From contig JBGDCZ010000033.1 of assembly GCA_048493715.1 (NCBI GenBank), positions 1 through 28,560 of the forward strand: a stretch of DNA of 28,560 nt, read 5' to 3'. The DNA comes from Arsenophonus sp048493715 (GTDB lineage: Bacteria; Pseudomonadota; Gammaproteobacteria; Enterobacterales; Enterobacteriaceae). A program made the position numbers and the translations under genes. Of this stretch, positions 1 through 8,702 are shown piece by piece (position 1 is the first letter of the stretch; each line of letters opens with the position of its first letter). The notes under the pieces were generated by a model. That model did no database searches. It was given only the letters and a program-made list of their open reading frames with translations, and was not told the origin of the DNA.

Positions 1-14
1 AGGGAGTTTGTTGT

Positions 15-95
15 TTAAATGCACGGAATAAAAACTCTCCAATAAACCCGGGGTGATTTACTCATGTTCGTTAACCAGTAATGAATACTGCTCAT
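15..95 (-). CDS. Possible 26-residue small ORF or start of a broken gene
   Basis: A short reading frame begins with ATG at 95 and ends at a TAA at 15-17. It is preceded by a strong Shine-Dalgarno sequence (AAGGAGAGG, 103-111) and by TATAGT/TATACT hexamers around 125-145 that could serve as a -10 element. The peptide starts MSSIHYWLTNMSKS and is basic with several tryptophans. I do not recognise it. Frameshifted genes are common in this window, so it may be the 5' end of a broken gene running off the left edge. The good ribosome binding site is the only real support. Confidence 0.3.
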   Translation of the reverse strand: MSSIHYWLTNMSKSPRVYWRVFIPCI

Positions 96-185
96 GATAA
101 TACCTCTCCTTAATTGAGTAATCGATAGTATATGATACTATAAAAGTACATTAATGGGTTTTGAAGAGGTTCTGAAAAATATACC

Positions 186-220
186 GCCTGTTAAAATCTG
201 AAATCTATTTACCAACAGGC
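186..220. repeat. Short inverted repeat between the edge ORF and the HEPN relic
   Basis: The arms GCCTGTT (186-192) and AACAGGC (214-220) are perfectly complementary and separated by 21 AT-rich bases. No clear T tract follows on either strand, so I do not call it an intrinsic terminator. The rest of 112-378 is AT-rich with no convincing gene or RNA. Confidence 0.35.
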
Positions 221-378
221 CTATAAGCTTTAATTAAAAGAGATTGTTTATTTGCATAGGGCTCAGTTGATCTGTGCTCTATTTGTTTTTGGGTTAGTTT
301 GGTGTTCAGATATATTTTAATGGAAAATTATTTATATTTAATTTTTCTTATAGAAAGTTAATCATTTTTTCCAAAATA

Positions 379-1970
379 TTAGCTATGAATTTGTTGATCA
401 CAATAATGAATGTTTTCTTTTTTAGTTGTTAATCCTTCACATCTGAACATAAAAACAAAAGAAAATATGGTGGATCGAGTGATTTGAATTAATTGTTCAA
501 AATGTTTTTTAAAATCTTCTTTATTGATAAATATAATATCTTTTATTAAATTATATGAGTTATATAGGTCTTGTGGTTTAATTGATTTGTGGATAACAAC
601 AAATTTGTGCTCTAGATCATTACGCCATTGTTTATAAAATGATAATTCACCATTTTTCCCTTCATTTAGGTCAGTAGCAATACTATAAAGAGCTAGTATC
701 CCAGGAGATTTTATTTTCTCAAATTTTTCTCTTCTATTATCGGTATCTAATCTCCAAAAATTTTGAAAGTATATTTTTTTATCTATATTACCTTTATGGT
801 TGGTAGGATAAAGATCATAGAGTTCACAGATAGCAACTGCAATCTTATCTAAAATACCAAAACAAAGTCGAAAGGTTGTTCTGAGTTTTTCTATATCAAT
901 ACCTAGTATTTCATCATTGAATAATTCTAAAAAACCAGATTCATTTTTTATTTGACTGGTGTTTATAGGATTTATATATTCATAATAAAGATGGCGAGCT
1001 AAAGAAGACTCTGATTTTAAATGGCTTAGGACCATTTCCATTGGAATAATAAAATCACCGGTTACGCGGCTATTTGATATAGCTAAATTATCCTCTGAAT
1101 TAACTAGGCAAGGGCAGTAAAGTCCATGCTGAGAAAGAGTAAGGTGTTTATTTATATAAAATTGTCTATATGAAGTTAAATTTTTGAACTCTTCTTGAGT
1201 TAATTTTTCATCATTTTTATCGGATTCATAACTTATTTTTTTCATCAGTAAGAATTTTTTTTATTATTTTTTCTGTTTTTTTAGCTTCTAGTAAATAAGA
1301 TTTTTTCCAGAGGTGAAATATATTTTATTTTGAGATAGTTACATACTCAAATTTTACTTCTTTAAGAAGTTTTATTGAATAAGTTGATGAAATAATATTG
1401 AGATGTTTAAGAGCATTTGAACGATTAATCCAAGACTCTGGGATATCAAAACCTGATAAATTAGTAATATCATAGTATCTTAGTGCTTCGACTAAACGAA
1501 ATTGTTTTTTTAGAATCTTAGTAAGATTTACTGATATTTTTAGTTGATATTCTGGAGATTTATTATTAGAGTTTTTAGTGAGTACCATAATAAGTTTTTG
1601 ATGATTACTAATTCTTCTATAGTCTGGAATATATTTTCATAAGGAGTGGCAATATCAATTAAATTAACTTTAGCATTCCTATAGTTGTAATAAAAATCAA
1701 ATTTTCCCGATATAGATATTAATGTTTCTTTGTGGATATTCAGGAGATCAAAACTTAGCTTTGTGGTAAGTTTATTTGGCTGTCTATTACCTATATCAAA
1801 GAGGAAACCAGCAATGTTATATAGCAAGTATAATAGTTTTGTTCTTGATCTTCTATTTCAGTAAGCTTTTTTATAAAAGATTGTGATAAATCGTATGCTT
1901 TAGAAAAATTACCAGTGTCAATTAGATTTCATATTAAATGCATTTCATTAATAAGTTTTGTTATCACCAT
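379..1970 (-). pseudogene. Decayed TPR plus LA2681-like HEPN-domain protein
   Basis: One original gene of roughly 530 codons now lies in several frames. The N-terminal part starts at ATG 1970 (MVITKLINEM) and has an in-frame TGA at codon 14 (1929-1931). It shifts frame near 1828 into a piece starting LYNIAGF, shifts again near 1588-1540 into a TPR-like piece (VEALRYYD, WINRSNALKHL), then runs through 1246-1324 and shifts in a poly-A tract to the C-terminal piece read from 1245 to 379. That last piece (288 codons) is alpha-helical and holds WRNDLEHKF at about residues 206-214, the R-x4-H motif of HEPN domains. The TPR-then-HEPN layout resembles the LA2681-like HEPN family, many of whose relatives are suspected RNases in defence or stress. 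Family assignment comes from motif and layout only. It lies just downstream of ychF on the same strand. Confidence 0.6.
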
Positions 1971-2087
1971 GAATGTTTTATTCTCATTAACAACCTATAA
2001 CTGAATGAAGTAATAATATTTTAATTGATAATTATTTATTATGATTATAGCATCTTAATTAAGATACTATAAAATAGGCCAACTTCA

Positions 2088-3179
2088 TCAAACATTAAAC
2101 AAAAAGTTCATCACATCGCCATCTTGTATGACATAATCTTTACCCTCGGCACGCATTTTGCCGGCTTCTTTGGCACCTTGTTCGCCGTTATAGTGAATAA
2201 AATCGGCAAATGAGATAGTCTGGGCGCGGATAAAACCTTTTTCAAAATCGGTGTGGATCTTACCGGCAGCTTGTGGCGCAGTGGCACCGATTGGAATAGT
2301 CCAGGCACGAACTTCCTTTACACCGGCAGTGAAATAAGTTTGCAGATTGAGTAACTTATAACCTGCGCGGATCACTCGATTTAAACCCGGTTCTTCAATA
2401 CCAAGTTCAGCTATAAACTCGTCGCGTTCATCTTCATCCAGTTCGGCGATATCGGCTTCAATGGCGGCGCATACTGGTACAACAACCGATCCCTCTTTTT
2501 CGGCAATGGCACGTACCGCAGTCAAATGGGGATTGTTGCTAAAACCATCTTCACTCACATTGGCAATATACATGGTCGGTTTGAGAGTTAAAAAACTGAG
2601 GTAGCGAATAGCGGCTTTTTCTTCTTTAGTTAACGCTAAAGTACGTAGCATATGCGCGTTTTCCAGGTGCGGTAAACATTTTGTTAAAATGTCTAATTCG
2701 ATTTTCGTTTCTTTGTCACCACCTTTAGCTTTTTTCTGAATGCGATAGATCGCGCGTTCACAGGTGTCTAAGTCAGCCAATGCCAGTTCAGTATTTATGG
2801 TATCAATATCCGCTATTGGGTTGACCTGGCCGGCAACATGTACAATGTTGTCATTGTCGAAGCAGCGAACAACATGACCAATCGCTTCGGTTTCACGAAT
2901 ATTAGTTAAAAATTGATTGCCTAAACCTTCACCTTTAGAGGCGCCTTTTACCAGTCCGGCGATATCGACAAATTCCATCGTGGTAGGTAATACTCGCTGT
3001 GGTTTGACAATTTGCGCCAATTGATCGAGGCGAGGGTCGCGCATCGGTACCACACCGGTATTAGGTTCTATCGTACAAAAAGGAAAGTTTGCTGCCTCGA
3101 TACCAGCTTTGGTCAGTGCATTAAAAAGCGTTGATTTTCCTACATTGGGTAGACCAACGATACCGCATTTAAATCCCAT
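2088..3179 (-). CDS. ychF: Redox-regulated ATPase YchF (OLA1/Obg-like)
   Basis: YchF is a ribosome-associated P-loop ATPase of the Obg/HflX group that hydrolyses ATP rather than GTP and is linked to translation and oxidative stress control. The 363-residue product has the usual length. It begins MGFKCGIVGLPNVGKST with a Walker A motif at about 8-17, then DIAG (switch II), a coiled-coil middle section and the C-terminal TGS-like domain ending DGDVMNFLFNV. The start at 3179 has AAGGT about 8 bases upstream; a longer open frame to 3263 lacks family similarity and is not used. pth lies 121 bases upstream on the same strand, as in E. coli. A TATAAT (minus strand, 3255-3260) in that gap could give ychF its own promoter. 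Confidence 0.96.
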   Translation of the reverse strand: MGFKCGIVGLPNVGKSTLFNALTKAGIEAANFPFCTIEPNTGVVPMRDPRLDQLAQIVKPQRVLPTTMEFVDIAGLVKGASKGEGLGNQFLTNIRETEAIGHVVRCFDNDNIVHVAGQVNPIADIDTINTELALADLDTCERAIYRIQKKAKGGDKETKIELDILTKCLPHLENAHMLRTLALTKEEKAAIRYLSFLTLKPTMYIANVSEDGFSNNPHLTAVRAIAEKEGSVVVPVCAAIEADIAELDEDERDEFIAELGIEEPGLNRVIRAGYKLLNLQTYFTAGVKEVRAWTIPIGATAPQAAGKIHTDFEKGFIRAQTISFADFIHYNGEQGAKEAGKMRAEGKDYVIQDGDVMNFLFNV

Positions 3180-3300
3180 AAAGTATGTTACCTTAGTTTT
3201 TATCTGTGCAAATAGTATATGATTAATTGTGAAATATAAACGAATTTGTTCACGATTATACACTTAAAAATGAGCTTACCGAAGGCGTGATGATATAGCA

Positions 3301-3903
3301 TTATTTAGCTGCTTTAAAAGCATGTAAACGGTTTACTGCTTTATTAACCCCTTCATTAAGTAAAATTGGGGTGCAACGTATTGCTTCATCGATCGTGTCA
3401 GCGATCAATTTTTGTTCCAGTAAGGTGGGTTTGTTTAATACAAAGCTAACCACTTTATTTTTATCGCCTGGATGACCAATGCCGATGCGTAACCGATAAA
3501 AATTAGGGTTGTTACCCAGTTTGTTTTGGATATCTTTGAGACCATTATGTCCGCCATTGCTACCGCCTAATTTTATTTTGGCTATCCCTGGCATTAAATC
3601 TAATTCATCATGCGCAACCAGAATTTCTGTCGGTTCTATGCGATAAAAATTAGCCATTGCTAATACTGATTTACCATTGAGATTCATATATGTTGTTGGG
3701 ATCAGTAAGCGAACATCATTATCTGCCAGGTTGATCCTGGCGGTGTAACCAAAAAATTTACTTTCTTCTTTTAGTAACTGATTATGTTGTTTAGCTAATA
3801 ATTCGACGTACCAGGCACCTGTGTTATGGCGGGTCAGCGCATATTCACAGCCTGGATTAGCCAGACCGACGATCAGTTTTATGTTACTCACCATATTTGT
3901 CAC
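3301..3903 (-). CDS. pth: Peptidyl-tRNA hydrolase
   Basis: Pth cleaves the ester bond of peptidyl-tRNA released during aborted translation, recycling tRNA in the cytoplasm. The product (200 residues, E. coli 194) starts MTNMVSNIKLIVGLANPG. It keeps the catalytic histidine in TRHN (His26 here, His20 in E. coli), the Asn of NPG, the Asn of TYMN, the Asp of AHDELD, and GGHNGLKD. A second in-frame ATG three codons in (MVSNIKL) would give a length closer to the family; the sequence does not decide firmly between them. It is followed by ychF and is divergent from the broken ychH. Confidence 0.96.
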   Translation of the reverse strand: MTNMVSNIKLIVGLANPGCEYALTRHNTGAWYVELLAKQHNQLLKEESKFFGYTARINLADNDVRLLIPTTYMNLNGKSVLAMANFYRIEPTEILVAHDELDLMPGIAKIKLGGSNGGHNGLKDIQNKLGNNPNFYRLRIGIGHPGDKNKVVSFVLNKPTLLEQKLIADTIDEAIRCTPILLNEGVNKAVNRLHAFKAAK

Positions 3904-4184
3904 TATTTAGCGGTTTTTATCAAAGAACATAGCTTACCTTTTCTGACGACAGAGCACAAAAAGTTAAATAGCATGACAGAATAATAGCCTCATGCGGTTA
4001 ACTGCATGACAATTTTTGCTTTTTCAATAAAAATGTTTTTTGTACAGACTTGTGAGTAAGATCTTATCTAATGTGATCTTTTCCGCACTCTTGATCGAGA
4101 AACTATTACTATAATATAGCAAAAGAACAAGCATTTTTATTATTCAATATCGTCCTTGGCGACAAGCATTCTGGAGGGCATAAT

Positions 4185-4437
4185 ATGAAACGAAAACAAT
4201 CTTTTTTACTAGGTAATTGCTGATGGCAACTGGGATGGTGGTTATGGTGATCAGTATTGGATATAATATAATCATGAGTTTCGGTTACCACTACCCGAAT
4301 ATTTAGCAGAAATATCATTAATTAGTCTCTTTATCGGTGCATTGATTTGGTTAGCTGGTGCTAGGCTTAGTGGTCATGAAGACATTGCTGATCGTTATTG
4401 GTGGCTGAGAAATTTTGATGAGCGCCATCGCCGATAA
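4185..4437 (+). pseudogene. ychH: Broken ychH (stress-induced inner membrane protein)
   Basis: The start (MKRKQSFLLGN) has a good ribosome binding site (GGAGGG, 4173-4178) and matches the E. coli YchH start. A TGA follows at codon 13. The first membrane segment continues in another frame (MATGMVVMVISIGY), which stops in turn. The second half returns in a third frame as EYLAEISLISLFIGALIWLA, then GARLSGHEDIADRYWWLRNFD, to TAA at 4435-4437. Two frameshifts therefore kill a gene of about 90 codons whose whole length is still recognisable, so decay is recent. Two TGTGA half-sites (4051-4055, 4072-4076) lie upstream and might be remnants of the CRP control known for E. coli ychH. This is weak. Confidence 0.85.
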
Positions 4438-4540
4438 TCGTTAACGGTTTATTTTTAGTAACTGGCAATCAGCTCAAAATAAGTTTGCGTGATGTTTAAT
4501 TATCAGATTATTATTAAAGTTTAGCTGTTATTGTCTTACA

Positions 4541-4576
4541 ACAACAAAAAACCCATGATAGCTATCAAAGGGTTTT
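4541..4576 (-). terminator. Intrinsic terminator after prs
   Basis: Read on the minus strand, AAAACCC and GGGTTTT arms (within 4546-4576) enclose an AT-rich loop and are followed by TTTTTTGTTGTTGT, about 60 bases past the prs stop. On the plus strand the same stem is followed by only four T, so it may also end ychH transcripts weakly. Confidence 0.75.
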
Positions 4577-4634
4577 CAGTTATATTAGGTTAATAAATGT
4601 GGCGGTTAAATTTTAACCAGACATAATTTATTAT

Positions 4635-5582
4635 TTAGTGTTCAAACATTGCTGAGATCGACTCTTCGTTACTGATCCTACGAATGGCTTCAGCCAACAT
4701 GCCAGACAAGGTTAGGGAACAAACCTTGTTAAGTTCTTTGATTTCAGCTGACAAGGGAATAGTGTCACAAACAACCACCTCATCAATTACTGAATCTTTA
4801 ATATTGGCGACTGCATTACCTGAAAATATTGGGTGAGTAGCATAAGCGAAGACGCGTTTAGCGCCTCGTTCCTTAAGTGCTTCGGCTGCCTTACACAGGG
4901 TACCGCCGGTATCGATCATATCATCAACTAGCACACAGTCCCGGTTGGCGACATCACCAATGATATGCATGACCTGGGAAACATTTGCTCGTGGTCGACG
5001 TTTATCAATAATAGCCATATCGGTATCATTTAATAATTTGGCAATCGCACGGGCGCGTACCACACCACCTATATCAGGGGAAACCACAATCGGATTATCT
5101 AGATTTTTTTGTAACATATCTTCTAATAAGATCGGGCTACCGAAAACGTTATCTACCGGTACATCAAAGAAACCTTGGATTTGCTCGGCATGTAGATCGA
5201 CGGTCAAGACACGGTCAACCCCCACACTGGAAAGAAAATCAGCCACCACTTTAGCGGTAATCGGAACACGAGCTGAACGCACGCGACGATCTTGACGCGC
5301 ATAACCAAAATAGGGAATGACCGCGGTGATCCGGCCGGCAGATGCACGGCGTAGGGCATCAACCATGACTACCAGCTCCATTAAGTTGTCGTTTGTTGGG
5401 GCACATGTTGACTGGATGATGAAAATATCACCACCACGGACATTTTCATTAATTTGTACACTAACCTCACCATCACTAAAACGGCCTACCGCAGCGTCTC
5501 CAAGACTAGTATATAGCCGATTGGCAACACGTTGTGCGAGTTCCGGGATAGCATTACCAGCAAAAAGCTTCATATCGGGCAC
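4635..5582 (-). CDS. prs: Ribose-phosphate pyrophosphokinase
   Basis: Prs makes phosphoribosyl pyrophosphate from ribose 5-phosphate and ATP for purine, pyrimidine, NAD, histidine and tryptophan synthesis. The 315-residue product is nearly identical to E. coli Prs. It starts MPDMKLFAGNA, carries FGYARQDRR in the ATP-binding region and VDLHAEQIQGFF, and has the PRPP-binding loop VLVDDMIDTGGT around residues 217-228. It ends EESISAMFEH. The start codon is GTG at 5580-5582, as in E. coli, with GAGGT about 9 bases upstream. ispE lies upstream on the same strand with a 67-base gap that contains a small palindrome (GCGATAATATCGC, 5609-5621). Confidence 0.98.
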   Translation of the reverse strand: MPDMKLFAGNAIPELAQRVANRLYTSLGDAAVGRFSDGEVSVQINENVRGGDIFIIQSTCAPTNDNLMELVVMVDALRRASAGRITAVIPYFGYARQDRRVRSARVPITAKVVADFLSSVGVDRVLTVDLHAEQIQGFFDVPVDNVFGSPILLEDMLQKNLDNPIVVSPDIGGVVRARAIAKLLNDTDMAIIDKRRPRANVSQVMHIIGDVANRDCVLVDDMIDTGGTLCKAAEALKERGAKRVFAYATHPIFSGNAVANIKDSVIDEVVVCDTIPLSAEIKELNKVCSLTLSGMLAEAIRRISNEESISAMFEH

Positions 5583-5649
5583 GAAAAAGACCTCAGGCTT
5601 GTGTCTATAGCGATATTATCGCCCAAAAATATTATTCCTATTAGTGGCT

Positions 5650-6516
5650 TTAATATCTGGAAATCCCAGCGCGGAATGTGTGCAAAGGTGAATGGTTAAC
5701 GCCTTGCGCAACGAAACCTTGCATCCACTCTGGGGCTTTATTTAACACCTTACGGGCAGTTGCTTCGGTTTCGAATTCAGCAAAAACGCAAGCACCTGTG
5801 CCGGTAAGACGTGATGTTGTATATTCTAGCAGCCATGAAATAAGCTCTTCAACCTTAGGAAAACGTTTTCTTGCGATTGATTCACAATCATTTGCATATG
5901 GCCCTTGTAATAATGCGCTTAAAGAGCGTTTTGGTGAATTGCGTTTTAATTGCGGATCAGTAAAAATTTGTTGGGTAGGAATAATAAGTCCAGGATGGGC
6001 TACTAAATACCATTTTTCGGCTGGCTCTACAGGTACAAGTTTATCACCAATTCCTTCGGCGAAAGCGGCATGCCCTTTTACGAATACCGGAACATCGGCG
6101 CCCAGCTGACGAGCAAGCTTGGCCAAGGTATTATCATCAATATGAGTTTGCCAATGGTGGTTTAAAGCAATCAGTGTTGTTGCTGCATTAGAAGAGCCGC
6201 CACCTAAACCGCCACCACTGGGCAAGATTTTATGTACATAAATATCCGCCCCTAGGTGATCATTAGCGCACTGCATTTCGCGGCAATAGTGTTGTAATAA
6301 ACGCGCGGCTTTAACGATAAGGTTATTTTCTGCTGATAGATTAACAAAAGGGGTAAGTAATCTAATTTCATTACCTGCACGTGGTGTGATCGTGATTTCA
6401 TCACCATAATTAAGAAATTGAAACAGGGTTTGCAGTTCGTGATAACCATCAGCTCTAAGACCAGTAATGTAGAGAAATAAGTTTAGCTTTGCCGGTGAAG
6501 GCCAGGTTAATGTCAT
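5650..6516 (-). CDS. ispE: 4-diphosphocytidyl-2-C-methyl-D-erythritol kinase
   Basis: IspE phosphorylates CDP-methylerythritol, the fourth step of the non-mevalonate isoprenoid pathway. The product is a GHMP kinase of about 288 residues (E. coli 283). It starts MTLTWPSPAKLNLFLYITG with the substrate-binding Lys in AKLN, has the glycine-rich ATP loop GGGLGGGSSNAAT near residues 101-113, the catalytic Asp in GADVPVF, and RLTGTGACVFAEF near the C-terminus. I chose the ATG at 6516 because it overlaps the lolB stop (TAATG) and matches the family start. A TTG five codons upstream is open but unneeded. Overlap with lolB indicates translational coupling. Confidence 0.96.
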   Translation of the reverse strand: MTLTWPSPAKLNLFLYITGLRADGYHELQTLFQFLNYGDEITITPRAGNEIRLLTPFVNLSAENNLIVKAARLLQHYCREMQCANDHLGADIYVHKILPSGGGLGGGSSNAATTLIALNHHWQTHIDDNTLAKLARQLGADVPVFVKGHAAFAEGIGDKLVPVEPAEKWYLVAHPGLIIPTQQIFTDPQLKRNSPKRSLSALLQGPYANDCESIARKRFPKVEELISWLLEYTTSRLTGTGACVFAEFETEATARKVLNKAPEWMQGFVAQGVNHSPLHTFRAGISRY

Positions 6517-7166
6517 TAGTTTAGTGTCCAACTGTCCATTTTTAACTTAATACGTTGTTTACCTTGTGTTAATTCAATACGGCTAGGGAGTTTAGGTTGA
6601 TTATCCTGGCTATAAGCAAGGTAGTTTAAATGCCAGGTTTCGCCATTTTTAATATACTCGATAGTTTTTAACAGCCCATTTTCGTCTAATGTGAATGAAG
6701 TGGCATTGGTAGGTAAGCCGATTAACCAACAGGGGAAGTTTTCAATTGGAATTTCCATGCCGGTTAATTGGTAAATCATTTGCGCCGGATTATTATTGAC
6801 ATATTTTTTACCTTCTCTATCGGTTAGTTGAGTAACGTTTGGCGTTACACTGAGCTCTAATTCTTTTGTTCCTAATGGATTGGTTAATAACAGACGGTAA
6901 TTTGACAGCGTATATTGTTGCCAAAAGAATTTGGCATAGGTTTTATTATCAGTGCCAATATAAGCAAAAGCGCCACGAGTTTGAAATTTTGTCAGCTTCG
7001 CCAATTGTTGCTGATAGCTTATCCATAGTGGATTGGTTATTGAACTTGTTTTTTCTGTTGTCAATTGTTGGTTGAAGGTACAAGCGGTCAATAAAATAGA
7101 AAGTAGGGGAATAAATCTCCCACAATAGTGATGTAAACTGGCAAATGGTTTTGTAATGATTATCAT
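6516..7166 (-). CDS. lolB: Outer membrane lipoprotein insertion factor LolB
   Basis: LolB takes lipoproteins from the periplasmic carrier LolA and inserts them in the outer membrane. The precursor has a basic N-terminus, a hydrophobic stretch (FIPLLSILLTA) and a lipobox LTAC. The +2 residue is Thr, consistent with outer membrane sorting. The mature part has FQTRGAFAYI, KFFWQQY, YRLLLTNPLGTKELEL and a QRIKLKMDSW C-terminus, as in E. coli LolB. I prefer ATG 7166 (MIIITKPF), which has AGGAA 7 bases upstream. The earlier ATG at 7184 has no ribosome binding site. It is divergent from hemA and overlaps ispE by one base. Confidence 0.94.
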   Translation of the reverse strand: MIIITKPFASLHHYCGRFIPLLSILLTACTFNQQLTTEKTSSITNPLWISYQQQLAKLTKFQTRGAFAYIGTDNKTYAKFFWQQYTLSNYRLLLTNPLGTKELELSVTPNVTQLTDREGKKYVNNNPAQMIYQLTGMEIPIENFPCWLIGLPTNATSFTLDENGLLKTIEYIKNGETWHLNYLAYSQDNQPKLPSRIELTQGKQRIKLKMDSWTLN

Positions 7167-7410
7167 TAAATATTTCCTATGCATAAGGTTGGTGTTAATT
7201 TGTTGCCATTAGTCAGTATGTTACTAAGGTAAATGTAACTAAAATTAGGGAAAATTGCCCGTTTTATTCGTTTGCTTAGCTTAACATCTTTAATTGGTTA
7301 GTTGCATAAAGTAGAATACTATCTCAAAGTTTCCTTATTAAAGTTATTGGTTTTATTTTTGTGTGCTTAACAGAGGCTTAGAAACCATTTAGTTACTTGA
7401 TTCAGTGAAT

Positions 7411-8673
7411 ATGACATTACTTGCACTCGGTATAAATCACAAAACAGCGCCTATAACATTACGTGAACGATTAACCTTTGCGCCGGAAAGTATTGAGCAT
7501 GCTTTGGATAATTTACTCCAGCAGCCCCTGGTTCATAGTGGGGTTGTACTTTCTACATGTAATCGTACGGAGTTATATCTATGTGTTGATTCACAAGCTG
7601 CCCTGCAAGAGCAATTGATTAATTGGTTATGTAGTTATCATCGTTTAAATTTAAATGAAGTCAGAGCAAGTATTTATTGGCACCAAGATAATGCAGCTGT
7701 TAGCCATTTAATGCGTGTTGCTAGTGGATTAGATTCATTAGTTTTAGGTGAGCCACAAATTTTAGGTCAAGTTAAACAAGCATTTTCTAAATCTCAGCAC
7801 TATAAAAAATTGTCGAGTGAGCTTGAACGTTTGTTTCAACGTTCATTCTCAGTTGCGAAACGTATTCGTACGGAAACAGAAATTGGTGCTAATGCGGTTT
7901 CGGTTGCTTTTGTCGCATGCACGCTTGCGCGTCAGATTTTTGAATCGCTAGCTGAATTGCATATTTTGCTAGTAGGGGCAGGAGAGACGATTGAACTGGC
8001 TGCGCGACACCTTCGTGAACACTGTGCCAAGCGGTTGATCATAGCTAATCGCACGCGCACACGCGCTTCACGTTTTGCTAATCAAGTTGGCGCTGAAATC
8101 ATCACTTTAGCAGAAATTGACAGCCGTTTAGCCGAGGCTGATATTGTTATTAGTTCGACTGCTAGCCCTTTACCGATCATCGGTAAAGGCATGGTTGAAC
8201 GTGCCATGAAAGCCCGACGTAATAAGCCTATGTTGCTTATTGATATTGCTGTTCCGCGAGATATTGAACAGGATGTTGAGAAGCTGAATAATATTTATCT
8301 TTATAGTGTTGATGATTTGCACACTATTGTTCAACAGAATGTGGAACAGCGAAAAATGGCGGCAATTCAGGCAGAACTTATTGTTGAGCAAGAAAGTGCT
8401 TATTTTATGGATTGGTTGCGTTCTCAGTCATCAGTCAATACAATTCGTGATTATCGTAGTCAGGCAGAGCAAATTAGGGCTGAAATGGCAGAAAAAGCGC
8501 TTGCTTCACTGCGAAATGGTGCAGATAGCGAGCAAGTGATTAACCAATTGAGCTATCAATTAATGAATCGCCTGATCCATTCAACAACCAAATCACTCCA
8601 GCAAGCAGCAACAGATGGTGATATTTACCGTCTTAATATTTTAAAAGATAGCTTAGGACTGGAGCAAAATTAA
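7411..8673 (+). CDS. hemA: Glutamyl-tRNA reductase
   Basis: HemA reduces glutamyl-tRNA to glutamate-1-semialdehyde with NADPH, the committed step of the C5 route to haem. The 420-residue product starts MTLLALGINHKTAP and has the catalytic Cys50 in STCNRTE. It also has VASGLDSLVLGEPQILGQ, the NADPH-binding segment LLVGAGETIELAARHL near residue 190, SSTASPLPIIGKGMV, and a C-terminal dimerisation domain ending DSLGLEQN. I use ATG 7411; a GTG two codons earlier is in frame but the ATG matches the family. The 240-base gap to lolB must carry both divergent promoters; I see no strong consensus there. prfA begins 29 bases after the stop. Confidence 0.97.
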   Translation: MTLLALGINHKTAPITLRERLTFAPESIEHALDNLLQQPLVHSGVVLSTCNRTELYLCVDSQAALQEQLINWLCSYHRLNLNEVRASIYWHQDNAAVSHLMRVASGLDSLVLGEPQILGQVKQAFSKSQHYKKLSSELERLFQRSFSVAKRIRTETEIGANAVSVAFVACTLARQIFESLAELHILLVGAGETIELAARHLREHCAKRLIIANRTRTRASRFANQVGAEIITLAEIDSRLAEADIVISSTASPLPIIGKGMVERAMKARRNKPMLLIDIAVPRDIEQDVEKLNNIYLYSVDDLHTIVQQNVEQRKMAAIQAELIVEQESAYFMDWLRSQSSVNTIRDYRSQAEQIRAEMAEKALASLRNGADSEQVINQLSYQLMNRLIHSTTKSLQQAATDGDIYRLNILKDSLGLEQN

Positions 8674-8702
8674 ACTACCTTTAGTAAGGTCTAACATAAC
8701 GA

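Noticed and set aside
379..1970. Intact toxin-antitoxin pair (HEPN plus partner)
   Set aside because: The upstream frames continue the same TPR-HEPN protein in other frames and do not form a separate antitoxin gene.
2088..3263. Longer YchF start at 3263
   Set aside because: The extra 28 residues have no family similarity, while ATG 3179 has a ribosome binding site and gives exactly 363 residues.
4051..4088. CRP site upstream of ychH
   Set aside because: Only TGTGA half-sites are present; the matching TCACA halves are poor, so I do not list it as a feature.
4945..5295. Plus-strand open frame opposite prs
   Set aside because: It lies wholly antisense to the highly conserved prs gene, and its residues are the complement of that coding sequence with no family features.
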